Source: Stenotrophomonas lacuserhaii (GTDB taxonomy: Bacteria; Pseudomonadota; Gammaproteobacteria; Xanthomonadales; Xanthomonadaceae). Taken from it: 64,000 bases of DNA. Positions 28,752 through 37,200 of the stretch are shown here, one piece after another. The notes under the pieces are model-generated. The model was not told the origin of the DNA, searched no databases, and saw only the letters and a program-made list of their open reading frames with translations. Location: the NCBI RefSeq assembly GCF_014836545.1, contig NZ_JACSQS010000005.1, positions 35,594 through 99,593 on the forward strand. The letters run 5' to 3'. The position numbers and the translations under genes are program-made. The stretch's first letter is position 1. Each line of letters starts with the position of its first letter.

Positions 28752-29420
28752 ATGGATGCACCACCAATGTCGACCCTCGCCCTACCCCGCCCATCACTCC
28801 CCGCCGCCGCCCCGCACGTCATCGCCTGGGCGCTGGTGATCGCCGTGCATGCCCTGATCGGCTGGTGGCTGCTGACCACCACGCGCGCCACCCTGACGCG
28901 CAGCGATGCCCATCGCATGAGCGTGCGCTGGTTGCCGCCGCCACCCCCTGCATCGCAGCCCATCGCGCTGCCCAGCAGCCCTGATGTTTCGCCCATGCAA
29001 CGTAGCCTCCGCGTGGTCAGCCCGCTACAGCCTGTCGTTTCCGCACCCGATGCGGCGACCCTTGTGGACATCGCCGACCCGGTCGCAAGTGCGCCGCTGG
29101 ACCTTCGCTTGCGCGGCGATGCGGTCAGCGGCGGTGACGGCATCGACGCTGCCACCCTCGCCCCGAAACTGATCGGACGCCGCGCCGTGCATGCGGCCTT
29201 CCAGGAGCGACCGCGCTACTTCCGCATGCGTCCGCAGATGAGTCCGCAGCAGATCATCGCCGGAGTGGCGCAGTTCCTTGGATTGTGGCCGCCCGGCTAT
29301 ACCGACGACCCCTGCGGACTGGGCAAGCAGGACCTACAGTACTTCCAGGATGCGGTGGACGAGCGGGATCGGCAGGCGCTGCGCGATGCGATACATCAGG
29401 TCAGCGCGAGCTGCCGTTGA
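28752..29420 (+). CDS. Membrane-anchored Pro-rich protein of unknown role
   Basis: A 222-residue protein. A single N-terminal membrane helix (about residues 23-43, VIAWALVIAVHALIGWWLL) is followed by a proline-rich stretch with five consecutive prolines near residue 61, the layout of TonB/TolA-like anchored periplasmic proteins. No TonB C-terminal domain is visible. The C-terminal part has two cysteines (DDPCGLGKQDL and SASCR) that may pair. GAAGG precedes the ATG. Last clearly intact gene before the degraded region. Confidence 0.6.
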   Translation: MDAPPMSTLALPRPSLPAAAPHVIAWALVIAVHALIGWWLLTTTRATLTRSDAHRMSVRWLPPPPPASQPIALPSSPDVSPMQRSLRVVSPLQPVVSAPDAATLVDIADPVASAPLDLRLRGDAVSGGDGIDAATLAPKLIGRRAVHAAFQERPRYFRMRPQMSPQQIIAGVAQFLGLWPPGYTDDPCGLGKQDLQYFQDAVDERDRQALRDAIHQVSASCR

Positions 29421-29668
29421 GCCGCGCGGTTTGTCGCGACGGACGCGTTTTGCATGCTTTGCCCATGTACGTCGCCGGGTCGCGTTAAGCACGATCGCGA
29501 TGCTGGCGACGTAGAAGCGCCAGCCAGGATTGGCGGTGTGTGGGGATTCCGTATATCCGCCGGTTTTTGGACTGCTGCACCGGTACGCCAACCCGCACCG
29601 CCCGCCACCCTGCGCCCTGACGCAGGGGGCCCATCCGGCTACGGGGTTGCCCCATGTCCGATCACACC
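29421..29668. other. Non-coding segment, no gene recognised
   Basis: Open frames exist on both strands, but none has a ribosome site or recognisable domain. The segment is GC-rich, unlike the AT-richer DNA that follows, and its codon pattern is ambiguous. It may be a conserved or repeated intergenic sequence. Confidence 0.4.
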
Positions 29669-30081
29669 CTAAGCGGTATGCGCCTGTATGCGGAAGACCC
29701 GACTGACCTTGGGTGGAAGCCTGCGCCCCTTGCGGGTGAAGGCCAATCGATGGAACCCCCTTATGCACTTGAAGCACCAGTCAACTCTGACCACGTCCAC
29801 CGAAGCAAGAATCCTGGGCGAGGACTTCTCCATCATTGACATCAAGCGGACGGCGTAGACCCCGTTGATCCACAGAAGCAGAAGCGGACAAAACCGCAGC
29901 GCATTCTCAAGCCCCATCGCACCTCGCCGTCAGCCTCCAAGGCCGGAATACATCGCAAAATATCAAACACGCAAGCCAGCACGCGCGTCCCATCCGTTAC
30001 CTTACTATCGAAGCATGTCGGCGAAAGCGCATCCGTGCTAATTCGAGGCATCCCACGCATCCAAGGCGTAGTCGAAGACAA
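29669..30081 (-). pseudogene. Unassigned frameshifted gene remnant
   Basis: Two minus-strand frames overlap at about 29842-29917 and read more sensibly if joined: one gives ALSPTCFDSKVTDGTRVLAC and then DILRCIPALEADGE; the other continues with FCPLLLLWINGVYAVRL and ILASVDVVRVDWCFKCIRGF. Neither frame alone is convincing as a gene. No family recognised. It lies at the far end of the putative immunity array on the same strand. Confidence 0.3.
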
Positions 30082-30174
30082 TCAAAGAATGTCAGCAAAA
30101 CACGAATTCCTGATGCCCGTAGCAGCGTCGGCTCCATCGCCCCATGCAGGCACTTTTCGTGCAATGGACACGCG

Positions 30175-30506
30175 TCATGTCTCACCACGCATCTTGCCAC
30201 TCCCACCGACGAATCCTCCTTCAACAGAAGATGCAGGCAGCGCCACCTCGCTTTTGAACGCGCGCGTTATCTCGTGAAGTACCGATTGCCGGTCCGTTCC
30301 ATAGCCTGACTCCGGTGCGCTGGCCACGTGACGGGCCACGTCGCCCAGGATGATTCCCCCACGCCTTCTGCTCCGAACCTCCGACGATTCTTCGTACATG
30401 CCGGCTTTGATCGAGTAGTGAAGCCGCTTCGAGGCAATCCACACGCTAATCATCTCGACTGAGGCATCGTCATCAAGCGTAGCAACGGTATAGAGAGCTC
30501 ATCCAT
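30175..30506 (-). pseudogene. DUF5076-like gene with frameshift
   Basis: The frame 30175-30453 gives MISVWIASKRLHYSIKAGMY, then IILGDVARHVASAPESGYG and a C-terminal GGFV, the order seen in DUF5076 proteins. The expected N-terminus (MDELSIP) is present at 30506 but in another frame; the two meet at about 30485. A second local slip is likely near 30375, where the alternative frame reads EQKAWG just where the family has that motif. The start overlaps the DUF416 stop by one base (TGATG). Function of the family unknown. Confidence 0.55.
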
Positions 30507-31108
30507 CAGCCGGAACTGCTAGTCAGCGGCAGACTGCACGCGCACAGAGACGGAGAATGCGCACGCAATTCCGCGAGGGTAGCGGCGCGGTCCGTGCACC
30601 TTTCAAGCAACTGCAGACTCTCCCACTGGAGTTCGATTTCCGACTGCATCAGAGGGTGCGCAGCCATGACATCCTCAAAATCGAAAGAGGTTGGATCAAT
30701 GTCCTCAGTGGATTGCACGAAGAGATCGGCGGTGTCTGTTGCATACGAAGCGACCGCGATGGCGCTCTCTACGGGGGCGCGGGTCAGTGCCCGCAGTGTC
30801 ACGGCAAGCGCTGCACTGGCATCCAACGCAGCAGAGGTGTAGACCGAGGCATGTTCACCAGTAAAAGGCGCCTGTTCTTCGCATGCGCTGGCTACTTTCT
30901 CTGCATCAAGTGGCACCACCGACGCCGCGACCCATTCCCAGACCAAATCGAGCCCTGACCTCAGCACGGTTGCGTCACCGTATGACTCTTCTCTCTGAAA
31001 CCGTTCGTAGTTGGGTAACATGCGCTCGCAGCAGCACGCCATGAAAGCGACCCGCCTCCATCCTGGCATTGTTGTGAGCTTGAGCCGCAGGCGGGTTGAA
31101 TGCGCCAT
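30506..31108 (-). CDS. DUF416 family protein
   Basis: A 200-residue protein with the DUF416 (YjaG-like) pattern: MPGWRRVAFMACCCERMLPN, then a long helical body with FDFEDVMAAHPLMQSEIELQ. An ATG at 31108 is used; a GTG precedes it. The C-terminus ends with SSG and is one base ahead of the DUF5076-like remnant. It looks intact, but lies in a cluster of broken genes downstream of an RHS toxin. I infer it may be an acquired immunity or accessory gene rather than the housekeeping yjaG, whose usual neighbours are absent. Confidence 0.65.
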   Translation of the reverse strand: MAHSTRLRLKLTTMPGWRRVAFMACCCERMLPNYERFQREESYGDATVLRSGLDLVWEWVAASVVPLDAEKVASACEEQAPFTGEHASVYTSAALDASAALAVTLRALTRAPVESAIAVASYATDTADLFVQSTEDIDPTSFDFEDVMAAHPLMQSEIELQWESLQLLERCTDRAATLAELRAHSPSLCACSLPLTSSSG

Positions 31109-31378
31109 CACGGTACCGCGCCCTCGACTAATACCGCCTTCTTCTGCGCCTCAAAGACGAATCCGGCGACGGAAATGCACGGAAGCACCGCGGACGACCG
31201 GGCTGCCAGCAAGCGTCTTCTCATCATAGGACTCCATTCGATGGGTGCACGTTCTGGGTATAGCAACGCTAATTCTTGTCGCGCAACATGTATATTCCTC
31301 CCCACCCCAACAACTAAGCGGATAGCCGACAACTGCAACCCGCAATCGCAACCGCGACCGCGAACAGCTCACCGCAGC

Positions 31379-31616
31379 TCAGCACAATTCAGACGCGAAC
31401 AATGACGCGTCGTACCAAATGTCTTCGTAGCCAATCGCGCCAATCAGTAATCGCCATCCCGGAGGCAGCGCTAGGTAAGGCGCGAACACCATTGGACCCG
31501 ACAGGGCATGATTCACGTGCAACGGTTCAAAGAATTCAGGAAACTCGGGATAATCAACGGACCACGCCTGGCAACTCAGAACAAAACCTTCTCATCACGA
31601 TCTCGATCGAATCCAT
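31379..31616 (-). pseudogene. C-terminal half of an Imm33-like immunity gene, frameshifted
   Basis: From 31616 the ATG frame reads MDSIEIVMRRFCSELPGVVR and stops. The next frame continues with DYPEFPEFFEPLHVNHAL and then LALPPGWRLLIGAIGYEDIW, ending at 31379. The PPGWR-LI-YED-W-D pattern is what I recall from Imm33-like proteins in Xanthomonadaceae. No intact start exists for this frame. The remnant and the one at 31880-32051 would fit the two halves of one family. Confidence 0.45.
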
Positions 31617-31825
31617 AGTTGCCTGACCAATATAGATCTCTTACCGGACCTGACAACAACAAGAGCGAGCGCAATGGGCGCAATAACATGAAATACAGCA
31701 TATGGGTCGGGCCCTAAATTTTTAATGATTAATATATACAAAGAATATAAAAATAAACAAACCCATGCAGCAAACACCGCGCATTGCTTTACAAGCATGA
31801 AAATCGAAACGTCGCCATTTTTCAT
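31595..31825 (-). CDS. Small two-helix membrane protein
   Basis: A 76-residue frame starting MKNGDVSIFMLVKQCAVFAA with two hydrophobic spans (about residues 8-31 and 39-58) and a basic C-terminus. GGGGTGGGG just before the ATG can serve as a ribosome site. The DNA is markedly AT-rich for this genome, which supports recent acquisition. It overlaps the start of the Imm33-like remnant by 22 bases and lies between the two Imm33-like pieces. No family recognised. Confidence 0.4.
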   Translation of the reverse strand: MKNGDVSIFMLVKQCAVFAAWVCLFLYSLYILIIKNLGPDPYAVFHVIAPIALALVVVRSGKRSILVRQLWIRSRS

Positions 31826-31879
31826 CCCCACCCCGCGCTAATCGAAAGATGTTTCAGAACTCTCGAGAATAGAGCGAAT

Positions 31880-32051
31880 CGCACCCTAGACTTTCTCCGC
31901 GTGGCGGACGCCGCTATCCGTTGATAGGGAGAACCCCGCCCCCTGCCCCCCCCTGAGTCAGGCCCAGCTTGTAACCCGCTTCGGGCACATGGATCTCCGT
32001 GCCGTCTCGCCTGCATATGTCCGCCTGCTGCGCCGCGTCTCGATCCTGCAT
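31880..32051 (-). pseudogene. N-terminal half of an Imm33-like immunity gene
   Basis: From the ATG at 32051 the frame reads MQDRDAAQQADICRRDGTEI, then YKLGLTQGGAGGGVLPING, a TAG stop, and in the same frame RRPPRGES. The ICRR-G, K-G and LPING-R-PP order matches my recollection of the N-terminal half of Imm33-like proteins. The stop and an eight-C run at 31946-31953 mark decay. It could belong to the same original gene as the piece at 31379-31616. Confidence 0.4.
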
Positions 32052-32159
32052 GCCGACACGCTCCGCTCCAATCCTCCCCGCCGGGTCCAGGTCATCCGCG
32101 AAGTAGGGACGCGAGCGCATGATGCATTTGCAGGCCAAGAATTCTCATCGCTCGGCCAG

Positions 32160-32504
32160 TTAGTAGAACCTGGCGGAGCTGGCATCAGGAGCAAGCGGCA
32201 AACCCTCTCCCCACCGGATGATCTCAAGTTCGTAAAGTCGATTGTTCTCATCTGCGTATAGCACGGCAGTCAGCTCCGCTCCGTCTGCATCTGATAGGCG
32301 AATCTCAACTGGATAGCTGTGCGGGCCCTTGCAAGACGGTCGCTCATATCCCGCGATAGCAAACACAACCCTTGCACCCTGCACAGCATCATCGGCTACA
32401 ACAGCGCGTTCCAGGTCGGCCGTAAGCCCTGAGGCCTCAAGAGGAGCAAGTCTGCTCGCGACGCCCTCGATCAAGAGCCTTTCGAGACCGGTGATATCCC
32501 GCAT
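32160..32504 (-). CDS. DUF6984-like small protein
   Basis: A 114-residue protein with MRDITGLERLLIEGVASRL at the start and DADGAELTAVLYADENNRLY then ELEIIRWGEGLPL near the end. The layout (acidic, ends with LYELEI-W) resembles DUF6984, a family often seen alone beside toxins. The frame is intact with no visible stop or slip. A role as an orphan immunity protein is inference from position in the array. Confidence 0.5.
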   Translation of the reverse strand: MRDITGLERLLIEGVASRLAPLEASGLTADLERAVVADDAVQGARVVFAIAGYERPSCKGPHSYPVEIRLSDADGAELTAVLYADENNRLYELEIIRWGEGLPLAPDASSARFY

Positions 32505-32618
32505 GAAAATTTCCTTGACGAGCTACCATCGGACCTGACCCCACTGCTCGCCGCACGGGATCCGATGGGTCTCCTCCGCGCCCTCGATCCTGAAAATTGA
32601 CCACATCCCCACAGCCGT

Positions 32619-32806
32619 TCAATCCGTTCCGCTGTCAATGTCAAGTCCCTCAGAGACATGCAGGCTTCCCACAATCCACGAGTCCGACAGCACAGCACGA
32701 TGCAATTTCGAACCGGGCGCAAGATCAATAAATCCAGCCAGTTCGGCCGAGACCTCCACCACCTCACGGAGACTCCAAACCTGAGCGCCATTGAGTCAGA
32801 ATGACG
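32619..32806 (-). pseudogene. C-terminal fragment of an unidentified gene
   Basis: A short frame with clearly protein-like composition: VWSLREVVEVSAELAGFIDL, then HRAVLSDSWIVGSLHVSEGL, stop at 32619. There is a stop just upstream and no start codon, so the 5' part is lost. No family recognised. Confidence 0.4.
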
Positions 32807-32916
32807 CCACCCAGGATGTCCTACCGGACGAGCGGCTGGTGGTCGGGTTGATCGTGGCGGGGCGGGAGTTGGTGAAAGTGACTGGTCCTGCTGTTGATCT
32901 GCGGCAATTGCGCTGA
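32797..32916 (+). other. Short protein-like fragment on the opposite strand
   Basis: The plus-strand frame reads DERLVVGLIVAGRELVKVTG and ends VDLRQLR, stop at 32914-32916, with no start. Composition is protein-like, unlike the other frames here. It could be the tail of a lost gene or mobile element at the boundary of the DUF4265 gene. Very uncertain. Confidence 0.2.
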
Positions 32917-32964
32917 TGGGGAGTGCTGTCTAAGGTGACTCCTACGTCCCTTGCCGGAGGTACG

Positions 32965-33390
32965 TCAGTGACGGAATGAGGGGAAAGCCACCGAGACCTC
33001 CTCCCTATTGAGGGCATCCAAACACTCATCTAGCCGCTCTACGGGACACTCTGCGGGAACATCAACTGCGAAGTATCGATATGCCTCGAACTCCGCCACA
33101 TTGCATCTCATGCGCTTTAGGCACTCGATTTCACTAGCAACAGAATAGTCGCCGGAAACCATGATCCAGACGATGCTTCGCTTCGACTTCTCAACATGAG
33201 ACCAGGCTACGACTTCACCGTCTTCACCCCACACGACCTCGATAACGTCTCCAACTGACAAGTCTTTGATAAAAAGTGGCGGTTCTTGGATCTGGTACCC
33301 GCACTCCGCGTCGATACATCTCAAGCACTCTTTCGCCACAGGTGGCCAACCATCGTCGACATCCAGCACGAACATCAATTCTGTCTTCAT
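32965..33390 (-). CDS. DUF4265 protein, probable immunity partner of the RHS tip
   Basis: A 141-residue cytoplasmic protein with the DUF4265 signature: VLDVDDGWPPVAKE, PLFIKDLSVGDVIEVVWGED, and VWIMVSGDYSV in the middle, then a DLDALN-like acidic end. Its ATG overlaps the stop of the RHS-core/HNH gene by 4 bases (ATGA), the arrangement expected of a toxin-immunity pair. The cluster has no other candidate in that position. Immunity function is inferred, not shown. Confidence 0.7.
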   Translation of the reverse strand: MKTELMFVLDVDDGWPPVAKECLRCIDAECGYQIQEPPLFIKDLSVGDVIEVVWGEDGEVVAWSHVEKSKRSIVWIMVSGDYSVASEIECLKRMRCNVAEFEAYRYFAVDVPAECPVERLDECLDALNREEVSVAFPSFRH

Positions 33391-34283
33391 TTTGCTCCCT
33401 TGTGGCGATCATTGTGACAACCAGGGCATAACACTACCGCCTTACTGTGTTTCCCGCCGCCATATTTGATGGCGGGGTCGTGGTGAATTTGTGCTTGATT
33501 TGAGGGTGTGGGAACCCCTCTCTGGCTTGCCACGCTTTCTACGCCCTTCGTACAATCAGTGCAGGCCATTTTTCCGCCGTTCTGGGCCGCGTTCTCAGCC
33601 TTAGCTGCATTTTTCTGAGCGCGCGTGAAGTCTCCAACCCGACCGCCGTTCTTGATGGCTGCTTTAGCGATATCCCCCCCGATGGGAACTACGCCAACAG
33701 CCGCACCAGCGATGTTCGCAGGCGTCGGAGCTTGGATCGCCTCAACTATCCCCTTGACATCACCCAGCACAGGAGTGAAATCCGCAACTATAGGGAGTAT
33801 CTGCCGAGCCTGCTCAGCCGTTACAGGATTGTAGAAATCTCTTGGCGCCCCTACCACTTGACGACCATCGGGATCAGTGAACCGATATGGATTGCCATTC
33901 GCATACCGATACCGGTTGAACTGCCCTATCGGTTCGCTATAAGCAGTCACGGGATCCACAGACAAAAACAGCCCTACCTCCGGATCGTAGTACCGCTGCT
34001 GCATGTAGCTCAGCCCGGTTGCCGCATCACTCACATGCCCCGTATAGCCCGGGCCGTCAGCCACCGCGCCGCCCACCACCGCGCCATACGGCTCGAACGT
34101 AGTCCGCTCGACCACGTTCCCATTGGCATCGGTCTTCGCCACCACCGTACCCAGCGCATCGGTGTGCAGGTAGCGCACCGTCGTCTGCGCCTGGGCAGGC
34201 GCCAGACCTGCCACGGCCGCCGTGATTACCAGCAATCCGAATGCCTTGAGCAGCTTCGTCATCATCATCGCCTCAGTGCTCAC
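33387..34283 (-). CDS. Secreted RHS-core protein with HNH-like toxin tip
   Basis: A 298-residue protein. A signal peptide (MMMTKLLKAFGLLVITAAVA region) is followed at once by the RHS core: VRYLHTDALGTVVAKTDANG, YMQQRYYDPEVGLFLSVDPV and RYRYANGNPYRFTDPDG. After the DPDG end comes a pre-toxin-like stretch (DFTPVLGDVKGIVEA, then GAAVGVVPIGGDIAKAA). The tip has CTDC, IHHDPAIKYGGGKHSKAVV and CPGCHNDRH, an HNH-type nuclease pattern with two extra CxxC pairs. It starts with GTG overlapping the stop of the 2027-residue gene (GTGA), so it is co-translated but exported on its own. Confidence 0.8.
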   Translation of the reverse strand: MSTEAMMMTKLLKAFGLLVITAAVAGLAPAQAQTTVRYLHTDALGTVVAKTDANGNVVERTTFEPYGAVVGGAVADGPGYTGHVSDAATGLSYMQQRYYDPEVGLFLSVDPVTAYSEPIGQFNRYRYANGNPYRFTDPDGRQVVGAPRDFYNPVTAEQARQILPIVADFTPVLGDVKGIVEAIQAPTPANIAGAAVGVVPIGGDIAKAAIKNGGRVGDFTRAQKNAAKAENAAQNGGKMACTDCTKGVESVASQRGVPTPSNQAQIHHDPAIKYGGGKHSKAVVLCPGCHNDRHKGAK

Positions 34284-37200
34284 GGGATCACCTCCCCATC
34301 GCCCGGATACGGGTCCTGTTCCAATGTCTGGTGGAATGGCGCGGACCAACCCGAGCAGCCCGCCGCATTGCATGCGCGCACAACATAAACCGTCGCACAG
34401 AATTGAATGGTCAGGTACTGGCCTTCTACAGTCGTGGCCGCTCCGCTGTAGAGCAGCGCTCCGCCGTGAGCCTGGAGGTCATAATGGCTCGCATATGACG
34501 CGGGCGTCCAAGTCACTTTGCACAAGGAGAACTCCCCATTGTGAGGACCGGCGTAGTAGTTGTGCTGGTGCGCATAGGTAATGCTGGGTGTGGCTGGCGG
34601 TCGCCGCACCGCCACCGTCTTGGTGGCCGACCACCCACCGCAGCCCGTCGCATTGCAGGCCTGCACGCGATACGCGTAGCTCCCTGAGCTGCCCGGGTTC
34701 AGCCCGACACTGGTGCCGCCATAGCTGCCAAGCGCGCCCCAGCCCCCACCGTTGATATTCTGCTGCACGTTGTAGCCGGTAGCGGTAGAGACGGCTGACC
34801 AGCTGATCGTATATGCAGCGGCGGCGGAGGCGGGGGCCGTCAACGTAGGCGCACTCTGCGGCACCAGCAGCACTGCCACGGTACCCGTGCCCGAGTATGC
34901 GCCGCAGCCACCTGCGTTGCAGGCACGTACCCGGAAGCGATAGCTGCCGGTGGCCCGTCCGGTGAATGCCTTGCTCAGCGCGGAAGTGTTCTGCTGCTGG
35001 GTCCACGCACTTCCGACCTGCTCTTCCAGCTCGTAGCGCGTGGAGGTGGCCACCGCCGCCCATGACACGCTGAAGCTGCCGTTTCCATTGGACGCGGGCA
35101 GACTCAAGGCCGGTGCAGCACCTGGCGGCCTCGTTACCACCGTGGTGACAATTGCAGAATACGCACCACAACCACTGGCGTTGCATGCCCGGCCGCGATA
35201 TCCATGGCTCCCGGTACCGCGAGCGCTGGTTCCCCAGTTCACTGCCGTACCGGTGTATGCAAGAGCCCAAGCGCCGGCGTTGACCCGCTCTTCCAACTGA
35301 TAAGAAGTTGCAGTAGCCACAGCCGCCCAACTCACCGTCCACGCACCACTGCTATTGGTGGCTGGCGTGGTCACTGCCGCGGCACCTGGCACACGCAGCA
35401 CTGTGGTGGTTTTCTCCGCCGACCAACCGCTGCAACCGCCGGCGTTGCAGGCCTGTACGCGGTAACCGTAGGTGCCGTTTCCCTTGCCGCTGATCGCGCG
35501 CAGCGTGGCCGCTTCGGCCTGCAGCGCGCCCCAACTGCCGGTACCTGTGCGCTCTTCCAGGCGGTATTCCACCGCACCGGCCACTGCATTCCAGCCGACG
35601 TTGTAGCTGCCGCTGGTATTGCTTGCCGCCAGGGTAATTGCAGGCGCTGCGGCAGGCGGCAACAGCACGGACGTGGTAACGATGTTCGACCACGGGCCGC
35701 AACCGGCCGCGTTGCAGGCCCTCACTTGGTAGCCATGGCTACCGGTCGGTTTGCCGCTGATGCTCAGCGAGGTCGCCGTTGTGTTGGCCAAGTTGGTCCA
35801 CGCACCGGTCCCCAGCCGCTCTTGCGGCTCGTAACGGGTGCTTCCGGTAACGGCAGTCCAGCTCACGATGAAGCTGCCGCTGTTGTTGCTCGTCGGCGCG
35901 GTAATGGTGGGGGCGGACTCCGACGGATAGATAACGGTCATCGCCTGTTCGGCGGACCAGCCGCTGCAGCCAGACACATTGCAGGCTTGGCCGCGGTAGC
36001 TGTACGCACCAGCGGCTCGACCACTCAGGGCCACACTCAGCCCAGCGGCATTATGGACGGATGTCCACGCACCCACCCCGGCGCGCTCCTCGATGGCATA
36101 GCGCGTGGCCCCGGTCACGGCCGGCCAGCCGATGCTGTAGCTGCCATTCAAACCGGCAGCCGGCACCACCAGGGCAGGCGCCGAGGCAGGAACCGGTACG
36201 ACCTGCACCACCAGCGTGGCACTCCATCCGCCGCAATTGGAACCCTGGCAGGCACGCACCTGGTAGGAGCGCGACCCGGTGGGTGCGCCACTTACCGCAT
36301 GCGATGTCGCGGTGCCGGTATAGGCCGAAGACCAGCTGGTACCTGCGTTGCTGGAATGACGCAGCTCATAGCGGTTTGCGTTGCCAACCGATGTCCAGCT
36401 GACGCTGTAGCTGCCGGTAGCCACGTTGGCCGGCCCGCTCAACGCCGGGACAGCGACTGCTACCGTGCTCTCCAGCTCTGCGAGCAGACTGGTGCCCAGG
36501 CTGACGTACTCCAGCTCCTTGCCGGTGCGCTTGTTGTGCTGCCGGCGCAGGACCCCATCGTTGCCGTAGAACGACAGGATGTCACCCAGCGAGGTGCTGT
36601 AGTTGCCGACCCGGCGCCCGTGGGCGTCGTAGGCGTACAGCTCCTTGCCCGCGCCATCGCGCAACCGATTGCCGTAGTCGAAGCGGAACACCTCGCCGTT
36701 CTTCTTGGCCAGGTTGCCTTGGACATCGTAGTCCAGGCCCATGATCGCACTGCCGTCGTCGCGGTTTACCGTCGTCATGCGGTTGCGCGCGTCGTAGTAA
36801 TAATTGTGCTGCTTGATGGTGCCCAGCTTGGCGCTGCGGATGTTGTCCAGCACATCGTAGGTATAGCGGAATACGCCACCTCCACCGAACGCAGCCGAGG
36901 TAGCCTGGGTCAGGCGATCAAGCGCGTCGTACTGCATCTGACGCGACTTGCTGGCTTCCACCGCATCGGTCACGGTGGCCACGTTGCCATTGGCGTCGTA
37001 GGTGATCGTGTTGTCCAGCACGCCCGCATCGATGGCGCGTGCGGGCAGCGCACGCGCATTCTGGGTCATGCTGTGGGTGACACCATTGCCATAGGTGAAC
37101 GAACGCAGCCCGCCGTTCGGGTAGTAGCGCACCGCCGATGCGTAGTTGCCTACCTGTGTCGGCTGGCCGAACGCGTTGGGCGCCAGCGTTACCTGCAATC

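Noticed and set aside
33387..34283. Split of the RHS protein as a simple frameshift or assembly error
   Set aside because: The small gene has its own start overlap and a proper signal peptide directly before the core, and the long gene ends in complete Fn3-like repeats. An error would not create these.
29421..34283. Prophage or integrative element
   Set aside because: No integrase, capsid, portal or attachment repeats are visible; the content fits toxin-immunity remnants better.
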